Below are positions 1-8,255 of a stretch of DNA of 64,000 nucleotides, in pieces. Source of the stretch: G958295645 sp965242735 (GTDB taxonomy: Bacteria > Gemmatimonadota > Gemmatimonadetes > Longimicrobiales > Gaopeijiaceae). A model generated the notes under the pieces. That model ran no database searches. It saw only the letters and a program-made list of their open reading frames with translations, and was not told where the DNA came from. The translations under genes were made by a program, and so were the position numbers. The stretch is from positions 1,116,001 through 1,180,000 of the forward strand of contig OZ251497.1 in assembly GCA_965242735.1 (NCBI GenBank), in the 5' to 3' direction. The first letter of the stretch is position 1. Each line of letters starts with the position of its first letter.

Positions 1-280
1 CGACGTGCGCTTCCCCGTCGCAGAGCCGGCGCAGCCCTCCGCTCGTTCCCGAAGACATCAGGGCGACGCGACTGCCCGCATGCCGGGCCGCGAACGCCGC
101 TGCGACCCGCTCCGCCAACGGCGCCACGCTGTTCGACCCGTCCACGATCACGGTGTCGGCGCCGCCTAGGCAGCCCGAGGCCAAGAGGACCGCGCCCGCC
201 CAAGGACGCCAGCCGGCGCGACGGGGCGAACGGCGCGTGCCAATCGTCTTCCGGCACCCGCCCTCGGCGCGCTCCGGCAA
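1..280 (-). CDS. pstS: PstS-like phosphate-binding lipoprotein (partial, runs off the left edge)
   Basis: Reading the minus strand from a TTG at 280 gives an open frame to the window edge. It starts with a basic stretch, then a hydrophobic segment ending in the lipobox LLASGC, so it should be a lipid-anchored periplasmic protein. The mature part starts DTVIVDGSNSVAPLAERVAA and continues with SSGTSGG and LCDGEA. These match the N-terminus of PstS-type phosphate-binding proteins (DGSSTV..PL, SGTGGG, FC.GE.DI), which deliver phosphate to the PstCAB importer. The start lies 11 bases after the phoR stop, so phoB, phoR and this gene look like one Pho operon. The TTG start is uncertain. The 3' end and any pstCAB genes lie outside the window. 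Confidence 0.72.
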   Translation of the reverse strand, partial: MPERAEGGCRKTIGTRRSPRRAGWRPWAGAVLLASGCLGGADTVIVDGSNSVAPLAERVAAAFAARHAGSRVALMSSGTSGGLRRLCDGEAHV

Positions 281-291
281 GCCGCCCCCGT

Positions 292-2046
292 TCACGGCAC
301 GGAGCCCGCCGCCCCGGCCGCGCGCGCGTCGGGGACGGAGAAGCTGATTGCTGTGCCTTCCCCCAGCGCGCTCTCCGCCCACACTTCGCCGCCCATGCTC
401 ACGACCAGGTGCCGCACGATGGCCAAGCCGAGCCCGGTTCCTCCGCCTGTCCGCCCGCGAGCGGCGTCCACCCGGTAGAAGCGCTCGAAGATGCGCGGCA
501 GCGCCGCCTCCGGCATTCCCGCGCCGTTGTCCGTCACGGTCACCCGCAACGCGCCGCCGGAGGCCTTGACGTCCACGACGATGCGGGCCGACTTCGCAGG
601 GACGTAGCGCAACGCGTTCTCCAGCAAGTTGCGAAAGATCTGGTCGAAGGCGGCCTCGTCGCCGAGGGCCTCGCCGTCGCCGCGCACGTCGAACGCGACC
701 TCCGGCTGGCCGGGTTCGTCCTCCAGGTCGCGCCACGCGGCCGATGCCGCTCGTCCGACCCGCACCGGAGTCCGCTCGGGCTGCCAAGCTCCGGATTCGT
801 AGCGGGACAGGTCGAGCAGGTCGTCCACGAGGCGCTGGAGGCGAACGGCGTTCGTGCCCAGCGCCCGAACGAACCGGATGCGCAACTCGTCCGACAGGCC
901 CTCGTCCGCGATGGCTTCGGCGGCGGCGCGAATCACCGTCAGCGGCGTCTTGAGCTCGTGCGACGCGTTGGCCACGAAGTCGGCCCGAACGGCGTCCAGG
1001 CGGCGAGTCTCCGTCACGTCCACCAGAAGCACCACGGCGCCTCCGTCTTCGCCGCGTCGCGTGCGTGCATGCAGGTCGCGGTCTCCGACGGCGATTTCGA
1101 GCTGACCTTCGTCCCGCGTCACCGATTCCTCCAGGAGGTCCCGAAGCGCGGGCTCGCGCACGACCGCCCGCACCGGCATGGACGGGGCGACCTCTGCCAA
1201 GCCGAGCAGCCTGCGCGCCGCTGGATTGATCTGAAGAATGCGGGCTTGCGGGTCCAGGGCCACCAGCCCCTCGCCGACTTGGCCCACCAGCTTCTCCAGA
1301 CCGTCGCGCGCGCGCTCCGCCGCCGCGATGCGCGCGCTCAGGCCCGCGTGGAGGCGGTTGGCCGCCAGCGCCGTCTGCGCCAAGTCCGACATGCGAGGCA
1401 GCCTCAGGCGCCCCACGCCGCTTTCGGGGACGGCCGCGCGGCCCAGCCAGCGCCGCATCCCGGCCAGCGACTGCGCGAAACGGCGGACGAGGCGGTCCAG
1501 CGCCAGCGCGGCGGCCAAGCTCGCGGCCGTCACGGCCGCGGCAACGAGCAGAGCAGCCTGGGACGCGGCCCTCTCCAGCACGTCCAAGCGGGCGCCGAAG
1601 CGAAGAACGGCGGGCTGGCCCTGCCAGTACACGCGAGAAGCGCCGAACAGATAGACATGGCCGTCCGTGGCGCTGGCCCGGCGCGAGGTGGCGGCGCCGC
1701 GGTTCAGCGCGCCGGCGACCTCCGCGCGGACGCGCGGTCCCGCCGCCGGACCGGTCTCGGCGAGACGAACGTCCGAGTCGGCCATGAGCGCGAGCGCCGT
1801 GTCGAACACGCTGACCCGGTGTCCAGTGGCCAAGGCGAGCCCGGCCGCCACGCTGTCGGCCGGTCGATGCTGCGACGCCCTCAGAAGCTCGGCTCCGAGG
1901 CGTACCGCTCCGGCCAAGTTCTCCTCCGCGCCGGACGCGGCCGCCCTGACGAAGGCGGCGCGGCCGATCAGCCACGCCGTCAAGGTGGCCGCGGCCACGG
2001 CTGCTGCCGCCCAAGCTCCCGCCGCCGACCGCAGGGAGAGCCTCAC
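292..2046 (-). CDS. phoR: PhoR-type sensor histidine kinase
   Basis: A 584-residue membrane histidine kinase. A hydrophobic segment near residues 10-33, an extracytoplasmic region and a second hydrophobic stretch (about residues 165-185) precede a PAS-like part (GEGLVALDPQARILQINPAA). The phosphoacceptor box is NASHELKTPL with His363, and the ATPase domain shows the N box (NLLENALRYVP), G1 (DNGAGMP), F box (IFERFYRVD) and G2 (GGTGLGLAIV). It should autophosphorylate on His363 and pass phosphate to the regulator encoded 19 bases upstream. Between that regulator and a PstS-like protein, phosphate sensing is the most economical role. The family places PhoR in the inner membrane, where it responds to the state of the Pst transporter. 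Confidence 0.9.
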   Translation of the reverse strand: MRLSLRSAAGAWAAAAVAAATLTAWLIGRAAFVRAAASGAEENLAGAVRLGAELLRASQHRPADSVAAGLALATGHRVSVFDTALALMADSDVRLAETGPAAGPRVRAEVAGALNRGAATSRRASATDGHVYLFGASRVYWQGQPAVLRFGARLDVLERAASQAALLVAAAVTAASLAAALALDRLVRRFAQSLAGMRRWLGRAAVPESGVGRLRLPRMSDLAQTALAANRLHAGLSARIAAAERARDGLEKLVGQVGEGLVALDPQARILQINPAARRLLGLAEVAPSMPVRAVVREPALRDLLEESVTRDEGQLEIAVGDRDLHARTRRGEDGGAVVLLVDVTETRRLDAVRADFVANASHELKTPLTVIRAAAEAIADEGLSDELRIRFVRALGTNAVRLQRLVDDLLDLSRYESGAWQPERTPVRVGRAASAAWRDLEDEPGQPEVAFDVRGDGEALGDEAAFDQIFRNLLENALRYVPAKSARIVVDVKASGGALRVTVTDNGAGMPEAALPRIFERFYRVDAARGRTGGGTGLGLAIVRHLVVSMGGEVWAESALGEGTAISFSVPDARAAGAAGSVP

Positions 2047-2065
2047 GGCGCCCCCGCCCGCGGCG

Positions 2066-2803
2066 TCAAACGGGACCGGCGAACCGGTAGCCGCACCCTC
2101 GCACCGTCTCGATCCATCGGCCCGCCGGTCCCAGCTTCGCTCGCAGGCGGCGAACGTGCATGTCCACCGTGCGGGTTTCGGCGCTCTTCGGCGCGCCCCA
2201 CTCGTCGGGCCAGGCGTCTCGCAGCAGCTGCAGCCGGGTCTGCGCGCGCCCCCGGCTCTCGAGCAGGCTCTCGAGCAGGCGAAACTCGGTGGGCGTCAGG
2301 GGCAGTTCATGGTCGTCCAACGTGACCCGTCGCGCGTCCGGGTAGAGACGCAGCGCGCCGGTGCCCAGGACGCGTTGCGGCTCTCCGATCGTCTCGCCGT
2401 CCCGGGCGCGGCGCAGAATGGCGGCGGTCCGCAGGAGCAGCTCGCGGGGATCGAAGGGCTTGGCCAGGTAGTCGTCGGCGCCGAGCTCCAGTCCCTCGAT
2501 TCGGTCGGTCCGCTCGCCCAGGGCCGTCAGCATCAGCACCGGCAGCGCGCGAGTGGACGCGTCCGCGCGCAAGGTCCGCAGCACGTCGTCGCCCGGCGCC
2601 CCGGGCAGCAGCCGGTCGAGCACCACCAGGTCGGGGGGCTCGCGGTCCACGCACTCCAGCCCGTCCGTCCCGTTCGCGGCGGTCTCCACGCGGTATCCGG
2701 CCTTCACCATGTGGTACACGATCAGCGCGGCGATGTCGCTGTCGTCCTCGACGACAAGCACGCGCGGACGGTCCGCGTTCTCGTCGCCCGTCCGGTCGTC
2801 CAT
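2066..2803 (-). CDS. phoB: PhoB-type response regulator (OmpR/PhoB family)
   Basis: A 245-residue regulator. The receiver domain (residues 14-130) has the acidic pair ED/DSD, phosphoacceptor Asp63 in VVLDRLLPG, the switch Thr in MLTALGE and Lys115 in YLAKPFD. The C-terminal winged helix (about 145-245) has LTPTEFRLLESL and the recognition-helix region RTVDMHVRRLRAKLG, ending GCGYRF. The ATG at 2803 shares a base with the stop of the upstream gene (TGATG), which supports translational coupling. Phosphorylated by the adjacent kinase, it would activate phosphate-starvation promoters. No Pho box was searched for. Confidence 0.92.
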   Translation of the reverse strand: MDDRTGDENADRPRVLVVEDDSDIAALIVYHMVKAGYRVETAANGTDGLECVDREPPDLVVLDRLLPGAPGDDVLRTLRADASTRALPVLMLTALGERTDRIEGLELGADDYLAKPFDPRELLLRTAAILRRARDGETIGEPQRVLGTGALRLYPDARRVTLDDHELPLTPTEFRLLESLLESRGRAQTRLQLLRDAWPDEWGAPKSAETRTVDMHVRRLRAKLGPAGRWIETVRGCGYRFAGPV

Positions 2804-4044
2804 CAGCCTCCCTCCCGCGCTTCCCCGATGACGGCGAGCACTTCGTCCTCCGACAGCGTGTGGTTCACCGCCTTGGCCCGTTCGAAGATCATTCTGCAGA
2901 GCGCCTCGTCGCCGGCGTCGTGCCCTCGCGCCGCCAGCCAGTGCTTGACGTTGGACACGCCCGACATCGGACCGATCTCGATCTCCTGCCGCCTGCCCAC
3001 GACCGAGGCCGGCACGGCCGAGTAGACGCGGTCGGCCAGCCAGTGGGCGCCCTTGGCCTGGGCCTTGACGATGGCGGCCGCATGGACCCCCGTCGCCGTG
3101 CGGAAGGCGTCCGCACCCAAGACCGGATAGTTGGGCGGCACGGTCACGCCGCACTCTCGCGCCACCAGCTCGCAATAGTCGGACAGGCGGGTCAGGTCGG
3201 TCTTGTGCGCGCCCGCCAAGCTCAGGTTCACGAGCAGCAAGTCCATCTCGACGTTGCCGACCCGTTCGCCGATTCCCAGCGCCGTGGCGTGAATCCGGTC
3301 CGCGCCGGCTTCGATCGCCGCCAGGGCGTTGGCCATGCCCAGCCCGCGGTCGCGGTGGCCGTGCCAGTCGATCTTGACGTCCTCGCCCGACGGTCCCACG
3401 ATCTCGCGCCGCGCGAAGGCGACCAGCGCGCGCACGCCGTGGGGGGTGGCGTGCCCCACCGTGTCCGAGAGGCAGATGCGCCGGGCGCCCCAGCCGATGG
3501 CGTGGCCGTACAGCGTCTTGAGCATCTCCTTGTCGGCCCTCGTCGTGTCCTCGGTGACGAACATCACGTCGAGGCCCTCGCGCACGCAAAAGCAGACCGC
3601 CTCCTCGGCTTGGCGCAGCATCCGGCTGGTCGTCCATCCCTCCGCGAACAGCCGGATCGGCGAACTGCCGATGAACGTGCAGACCTCCAGCGGCACGCCC
3701 GTTTCCTGCGTGATGCGGGCCGCGGGCTGCACGTCGGCCAGCGCCGTGCGGGCCGCGCAGTTGGGACGCAGCGACAGGCCGGCGTCTCTGATCTCGGTGC
3801 AAAGGCGCGCAATGTGGGCCGCGGCGCGGGGACCGGCGCCCGGCAGGCCGACGTCCGCCGAGTGGATGCCCAGCTCGTCCATCATGTGGAGAAGCTCGAT
3901 CTTGGCGCTCACGGGCGGGTCCACGACGGACGGCGACTGCAACCCGTCCCTCAGCGTCTCGTCGTCCAGCTCCACCGGGCGGTTCCAGCCCAGGTCGTCC
4001 AGCCCTTCGACGTTCCAGTCGTGGATCAGTCGTTCGAGGTCCAT
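2803..4044 (-). CDS. LeuA/HMG-CoA-lyase-family enzyme
   Basis: A 413-residue TIM-barrel enzyme of the HMGL-like family (isopropylmalate, homocitrate and citramalate synthases, HMG-CoA lyase). The opening motif DETLRDGLQSP (residues 28-38) carries the catalytic Arg32 and metal-binding Asp33. Further on lie the metal-binding W-H-G-H-R-D segment and the signature GIGERVGN, followed by a shorter alpha-helical domain. There is no C-terminal LeuA allosteric domain, so it resembles the short LeuA-like group. The substrate cannot be told from sequence; condensation of acetyl-CoA with a 2-oxoacid or a lyase reaction are both possible. ATG 4044 was chosen because GAGGGAGCGGCG precedes it. Its stop overlaps phoB, an odd partner for an amino-acid-type enzyme. 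Confidence 0.82.
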   Translation of the reverse strand: MDLERLIHDWNVEGLDDLGWNRPVELDDETLRDGLQSPSVVDPPVSAKIELLHMMDELGIHSADVGLPGAGPRAAAHIARLCTEIRDAGLSLRPNCAARTALADVQPAARITQETGVPLEVCTFIGSSPIRLFAEGWTTSRMLRQAEEAVCFCVREGLDVMFVTEDTTRADKEMLKTLYGHAIGWGARRICLSDTVGHATPHGVRALVAFARREIVGPSGEDVKIDWHGHRDRGLGMANALAAIEAGADRIHATALGIGERVGNVEMDLLLVNLSLAGAHKTDLTRLSDYCELVARECGVTVPPNYPVLGADAFRTATGVHAAAIVKAQAKGAHWLADRVYSAVPASVVGRRQEIEIGPMSGVSNVKHWLAARGHDAGDEALCRMIFERAKAVNHTLSEDEVLAVIGEAREGG

Positions 4045-4227
4045 CGCCGCTCCCTCATCTGGTCTGCGCCCAGCGGTCCGGTCCCCGTGCCCCGAGGGTC
4101 CGCGTCCGACCACGCGCCGCTCGCCCGGTCTGCGTGCACGCGAACACGACGGTCGTGCCGAGGTCCGCCGCGCGCGTGGCTCGCGGCGCTGCCTCGCCGG
4201 GGTCCGTCCGCCAAAGGCGTCCGCCCG

Positions 4228-5247
4228 CTAAAGTGGCGTGCGCGCCTTCCGCCCGCAAAGAACCTGCGAATCGTCCGCGACCAGCAGAGCGCCGTCGACT
4301 CCCCGAACGCGCGCCCGCTCCCCCACGATGGAGCCGCGCAGCCGACTGTCCGCCACGACCGCGCCCGCGCCCACGATCGCGTCCTCCAGATCGGAATCCG
4401 TCACCCTCGCGTCCGCCTCCACGGCGACGTTGTCGCCGATGCGCGACCGGACCACCGCCGAGCCCGCTTCGACGCGAGCCAACGGCGACACCACCGAGTC
4501 CGTCACGTCGGCGCCCGCCGCCACGCCGCCCCGCCCGCGCTCCAGCAGGCGCCGGTTCGTCTCCAAGAGCGTCTCCACCTTTCCGGTGTCGTGCCAGCCT
4601 TCCACGGGCGCCGTTCGGATCCTGGCGCCCGCGTCCACCATGTACTGGAACGCGTCCGTGAGGGCGTACTCCCCCAGGGGCCCCGTCGGCGCCGCCAGCG
4701 TGCGCCGTATTCCTTCGAAGAACAGCGCGTGGTCGCGCACGTAGTAGAGGCCGATGTTCGCCAGCTTGGAGACCGGCTTGCTCGGCTTCTCGACGATGCG
4801 GGTCATGTCGCCCGCCGCGTTGGTGACGATCACGCCGTAGCGCTGGTAGTCCTCCACTTCCTGCGCCAGGACGACGGCGGCCGCGTCCGGCTCGCTCGCC
4901 GGCAGCGAGCGCAGGTCGGCTTCGTACACGGCGTCGGCGAACACCACGAACAGCTCTCCGTCGATCCAGGGCTCGGCCAGCCCCACGGCGCCGGCCGTCC
5001 CGTCCTGCACCTCCTGGACCGCGTAGCGCGCCCGCAGATCCGGAAAGCGCGCGGCCACGTGCGAGCGCACTTGCTCGCCTAGGTGGCCGACGACGAACAC
5101 CGCTTCCTCCATCCCGGCATGGAGAAGGGCGTCGAGCACGTAGTCGAGCACGGACTGGCCCGCGACGCGCAACAAGGGCTTGGGGACGGAATGCGTGAGA
5201 GGACGCAGGCGCGTCCCTTTGCCGGCGAGAGGGATGACGGCTTTCAT
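4228..5247 (-). CDS. Sugar-1-phosphate nucleotidyltransferase with left-handed beta-helix tail
   Basis: A 339-residue cytoplasmic enzyme. The N-terminal Rossmann-like domain has the nucleotide-binding signature GKGTRLRPLT (residues 9-18), the sugar-phosphate site PKPLL, and later VEKP and GWHDTGK, as in RmlA/glucose-1-phosphate thymidylyl- or uridylyltransferases. From about residue 235 the hexapeptide-type repeats (VTDSVVSPLARVEAGSAVV, RIGDNVAVEADA) indicate a beta-helix. This layout fits the long RmlA-like group that makes dTDP- or UDP-glucose for surface glycans. The base specificity cannot be read from sequence. ATG 5247 follows a weak ribosome site. A 183-base gap without a gene separates it from the next gene downstream. 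Confidence 0.86.
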   Translation of the reverse strand: MKAVIPLAGKGTRLRPLTHSVPKPLLRVAGQSVLDYVLDALLHAGMEEAVFVVGHLGEQVRSHVAARFPDLRARYAVQEVQDGTAGAVGLAEPWIDGELFVVFADAVYEADLRSLPASEPDAAAVVLAQEVEDYQRYGVIVTNAAGDMTRIVEKPSKPVSKLANIGLYYVRDHALFFEGIRRTLAAPTGPLGEYALTDAFQYMVDAGARIRTAPVEGWHDTGKVETLLETNRRLLERGRGGVAAGADVTDSVVSPLARVEAGSAVVRSRIGDNVAVEADARVTDSDLEDAIVGAGAVVADSRLRGSIVGERARVRGVDGALLVADDSQVLCGRKARTPL

Positions 5248-5400
5248 GACGAGTGATTGTTAGGGTGCGCGAGCGATTGCAAGGTGCGCTATCTTGGCCA
5301 GTCGGCGGTTGCGACGGGCCGGCGACGATCCAACATCGGGCGGCGGACGCTCCGGTCCAAGTCCCTTCGCAGAGATTATAGGCGGAGAATCGGCCTGACC

Positions 5401-6357
5401 GTGTCGTTCGTGCAACGTCTCTCGGGCGTCCGAATCGGGACGGCGAAGCTGGCGGCGTTCGTTGCGGCCGCCGCCGGGTGTTCGGCGGACGTGCCCGGCC
5501 GAGCCCTCGCGAGGGAAGCGTCGCCGGGCGACGAGGCGGCCGCCGGTCCTGCAGCGGCGCGTCCCGGAGCGGCGGCCTATCAGCGGACCATCGCGTTCGT
5601 GGCCGGCGACGGCGGCCCGGCCATGTACGCCGCCTGGGACTTCGAGACCCTGCTGGGCCCGGACAGCGTGCGCCGGACGGTGCGGGGCTGGCTGGGACGC
5701 GAAGGCGACTGGGCGCAGTTCATCGAGGAGCGTTGGACCGCCGGCCCCAGCCGCGCGCCGTGGCGCATCGTGCCGCGGGGACCGGTGCGCTTGGTGGTCG
5801 GCGCCGAAGACGCCGTGCGCGAAGTGTACTACGAGGAGGGCCTCAGGGGCGTCTCCGTGCGCCTGGGCGATCCGGTGGCCGAATGGACCGATCCGGACGG
5901 CAACGCCTACCAGCTCTCTCTCGCCTCGGCGGCGCTCGCCGGACAGCGGACGCCCGGCCTGGCGATCGACGTGTCGGAGGGGGCGGAGTCGGCGGACGGA
6001 CTGGCCGGCGAGTGGGCGCTGCTGGTCGGCCCCGGCGGCTTCGCGTTGCTGATCGTTGGCGCGGAAGGACGCTACCGGGCCTGGGCCGTGGCGGACGGCG
6101 AGGAAGCGGCCTGGCCCGAGGTGGAACTCCGGTGGGCGGAGAGGAGAAGCTTCGAGCGGGCGTACCGCGACCTGCCCGTGGTCTGGCGCTTTCGATCGAA
6201 CGGCCTCTCCGGCGAGTTCCGGTCCGAGAGCGCCCACGTCGGCACTCCGGAGGGGACGCTCCTGCCGGTGATCGCCGTCTACGAAGTGGACGGCACGGTC
6301 GCCAAGGACGGCGACAGCATTCCCGTCAAGGGACTCGTGCGCCATTCGCAACGATGA
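5401..6357 (+). CDS. Putative exported lipoprotein of unknown function
   Basis: I do not recognise the family. From GTG 5401 the product is 318 residues, starting with a basic then hydrophobic segment ending AAAAGC, a possible lipoprotein cleavage site. The mature part is acidic and rich in beta-type alternation (FAGDGGPAMY, PVRLVVGAEDAVREV, GEWALLVGPGGFALLI), with no recognised catalytic motif. The open frame continues 48 codons upstream without a better start or ribosome site, so the start is uncertain. The gene ends 4 bases before the DUF445 gene, so the two are probably cotranscribed. Confidence 0.65.
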   Translation: MSFVQRLSGVRIGTAKLAAFVAAAAGCSADVPGRALAREASPGDEAAAGPAAARPGAAAYQRTIAFVAGDGGPAMYAAWDFETLLGPDSVRRTVRGWLGREGDWAQFIEERWTAGPSRAPWRIVPRGPVRLVVGAEDAVREVYYEEGLRGVSVRLGDPVAEWTDPDGNAYQLSLASAALAGQRTPGLAIDVSEGAESADGLAGEWALLVGPGGFALLIVGAEGRYRAWAVADGEEAAWPEVELRWAERRSFERAYRDLPVVWRFRSNGLSGEFRSESAHVGTPEGTLLPVIAVYEVDGTVAKDGDSIPVKGLVRHSQR

Positions 6358-6361
6358 CGCG

Positions 6362-7927
6362 GTGAACGAACTTCTGCGCGCTCTGCTCACGGTGGCCACG
6401 GGGGCGGTGGCCGGCGGTCTCACCAACACGCTCGCCATCTGGATGCTGTTCCATCCCTACGCGCCCCCGACCATCGCGGGCCGCCGGCTCCGGTTCCTCC
6501 AGGGCGCCGTCCCCAAGAACCAGCCCCGGCTCGCGTCGGCCATCGGACGCACGGTCGGCACCCGCCTGCTCACGGAGGAGGACTTGGCGGGCGTGGTCGC
6601 CCAGCCCGAGTTCCGCGAAGCCTTCGACCAGCGGCTCGCCCGCCTCTGGCGCGACCTCCTCGAGACGGAACGAGGAGCGTTGCGGGACATGCTGGGCCCC
6701 GAGGCCATGGCGGAGGTCGCGCCTCTCGCCGAGGACCTGCTGGACCATGCCGTCTCGCGGCTGCGGGACTACGTGGCGTCGGACCGCTTCGAGACGGACG
6801 CGCAGGGCTGGGCTCACGGCTTGGCCGCCTTCTTGGAAGATCAGCCCGTTGCCGGCCTGCTCACGCCGGACCGCGAGGCCCGGGCGGTCGAGGCCGCCGC
6901 CGCGTGGATCGACGAGGCGACGGCGGGGCCGGGCTTCCGTCGCACGGTCGAGACGTACGTGGCCCGGGCGGCGGATCGCCTCTTGGACCCGGAGCTGGCC
7001 GTCCGCGACGTGCTGCCGGCGGGCGCGGCCGGCACGCTGGAACGAGCCGTGGCGGGCTTCCTTCCGCTCGCGATCGGCCGCCTGGGCTCGATGCTGGAAG
7101 ACGCCGAGGCCAAGCGCCGCTTCGAGACCGGCGTCAACGAGGTGCTCCGCCGGTTCCTGCAGGACCTGAAGTTTCATCAGCGCGTGGTCGCCCGGCTGGT
7201 CATGAACGAAGAGACCGTCAACCGTGCCTTGGACGCCATCCAGGTCGAGGGCGCGGACCGCATCGCCGAAATGCTGCACGAGCCCCCCGTCCAGGCCGCC
7301 ATGGCGAACGGCATCAGCCAGGCCATCGGCGATCTGATGGACCGGCCCGTCACGCAGGTGTTCGGCACGCCCGACGGCGAGTCGGCCCTCGAGGCCCAGG
7401 CGGCGCTGACCGAGTGGGTCGTCGGGCTGGTTCGCGACGCCACGACGCGCGCCTTCGTCATGGAAAAGCTGAGCGCGGGCCTGGCTCGCGCATCGGGACG
7501 AAGCTGGGGCGACCTGCTCGGCGGCGTCGCGCCGGAGCGCGCGGCCGGATGGTTGGTCGAGGCCGCCCGGAGCGATGTCGCCCCCGGGCTCGTCCGGGAC
7601 GGCGCGGTCCGCTTGGCCAAGGCGGTCGCGAGCCGGCCCATCGGCCGCCCGGCCCGCCTGCTGCCCGCCCGCGCCGCCGAAGAGGTCCCCCGCGCGCTGG
7701 GCGCCGCCATGTGGACATGGCTCCAGGCCCAGGTGCCGGCCCTCGTGCGCAAGCTGGACGTGGCGCGCCGCGTGGAGGACAAGGTGCTGCATTTCCCCGT
7801 GGAGCGAATGGAGGAGCTCGTTCGGCGGGTCACCGACCGGGAACTGCGGACCATCGTCCGCCTGGGCTACGCGCTGGGCGCGTTCATCGGCCTGGTGCTC
7901 GTGGCGGTGAACTACCTGCTGGGCTGA
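6362..7927 (+). CDS. DUF445 family membrane protein
   Basis: A 521-residue protein. An N-terminal membrane helix (LLTVATGAVAGGLTNTLAIWML) is followed by the DUF445 hallmark NTLAIWMLFHPY and GAVPKNQPRLASAIG. A long, mostly helical middle region follows, and a C-terminal membrane helix (LGYALGAFIGLVLVAVNYLLG) ends the protein. This is the usual hairpin-like layout of the family, whose function is unknown. The start is GTG 6362, four bases after the preceding stop. It is very likely in the same transcript as the upstream lipoprotein gene. Confidence 0.85.
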   Translation: MNELLRALLTVATGAVAGGLTNTLAIWMLFHPYAPPTIAGRRLRFLQGAVPKNQPRLASAIGRTVGTRLLTEEDLAGVVAQPEFREAFDQRLARLWRDLLETERGALRDMLGPEAMAEVAPLAEDLLDHAVSRLRDYVASDRFETDAQGWAHGLAAFLEDQPVAGLLTPDREARAVEAAAAWIDEATAGPGFRRTVETYVARAADRLLDPELAVRDVLPAGAAGTLERAVAGFLPLAIGRLGSMLEDAEAKRRFETGVNEVLRRFLQDLKFHQRVVARLVMNEETVNRALDAIQVEGADRIAEMLHEPPVQAAMANGISQAIGDLMDRPVTQVFGTPDGESALEAQAALTEWVVGLVRDATTRAFVMEKLSAGLARASGRSWGDLLGGVAPERAAGWLVEAARSDVAPGLVRDGAVRLAKAVASRPIGRPARLLPARAAEEVPRALGAAMWTWLQAQVPALVRKLDVARRVEDKVLHFPVERMEELVRRVTDRELRTIVRLGYALGAFIGLVLVAVNYLLG

Positions 7928-7976
7928 AGGCCTCGGCGGTCCGCCCAGTCCGGGATTTTGAGCAATCTTACCCCAT

Positions 7977-8005
7977 GTTATCATATTTTGATAAACCAGG
8001 ATAAC
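7977..8005 (+). promoter_or_regulatory. AT-rich operator-like inverted repeats
   Basis: A distinctly AT-rich patch holds TTATCA (7978-7983) and TGATAA (7989-7994) as a perfect inverted repeat with a 5-base spacer. The interleaved pair GTTATC (7977-7982) / GATAAC (8000-8005) overlaps it. It lies about 30 bases before the start of a truncated ATPase gene, so it looks like that gene's promoter/operator. No binding protein can be named. Confidence 0.4.
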
Positions 8006-8036
8006 TTCACTCAATATCATCCGCCGCCGAGGCTCC

Positions 8037-8177
8037 ATGGACCCCCGCACGAACCCCTATTCTCCCGGAGCAGGGACCCCTCCGCCGGAGCTGGCCGGCC
8101 GCGATCGGCTGCTGGAAGACGCCAGCATCGCGCTGGACCGAATCCGTGGCGGACTGTCGGCCAAGTGCACGACGTGA
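8037..8177 (+). pseudogene. 5' remnant of an AAA-type ATPase gene
   Basis: From ATG 8037 the frame encodes 46 residues before a TGA. MDPRTNPYSPGAGTPPPELA followed by GRDRLLEDASIALDRIR is the typical N-terminus of a family of bacterial AAA/ORC-like ATPases in which the next residues are the Walker A loop (LYGLRGVGKT). Here the homology stops after SAK (codon 43) and three unrelated codons lead to the stop, so all nucleotide-binding motifs are missing. The upstream AT-rich palindrome is kept. I read this as a gene cut by insertion of the foreign-looking sequence that carries the LRR gene. The family assignment is from recognition of the N-terminal motif, not a search. Confidence 0.55.
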
Positions 8178-8194
8178 CGGCTTCTGCACGTCGT
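8169..8194 (+). other. Hairpin at the junction before the LRR gene
   Basis: ACGACGTG (8169-8176) and CACGTCGT (8187-8194) form a perfect 8-bp stem with a 10-base loop. It overlaps the end of the truncated ATPase frame and precedes the LRR start by about 60 bases. There is no T-run, so it is not a clear terminator; it may mark the edge of the inserted segment. Confidence 0.35.
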
Positions 8195-8255
8195 CGATGA
8201 GGTCAGCTGCATGATGCGACGGATGCTGACATGCATTGGTCTGCCGAGAAAGACG

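Noticed and set aside
409..2325. Long open frame on the plus strand opposite phoR and phoB
   Set aside because: It lacks any domain signal and mirrors the codon pattern of the opposite genes; in 70 % GC DNA such antisense frames are common.
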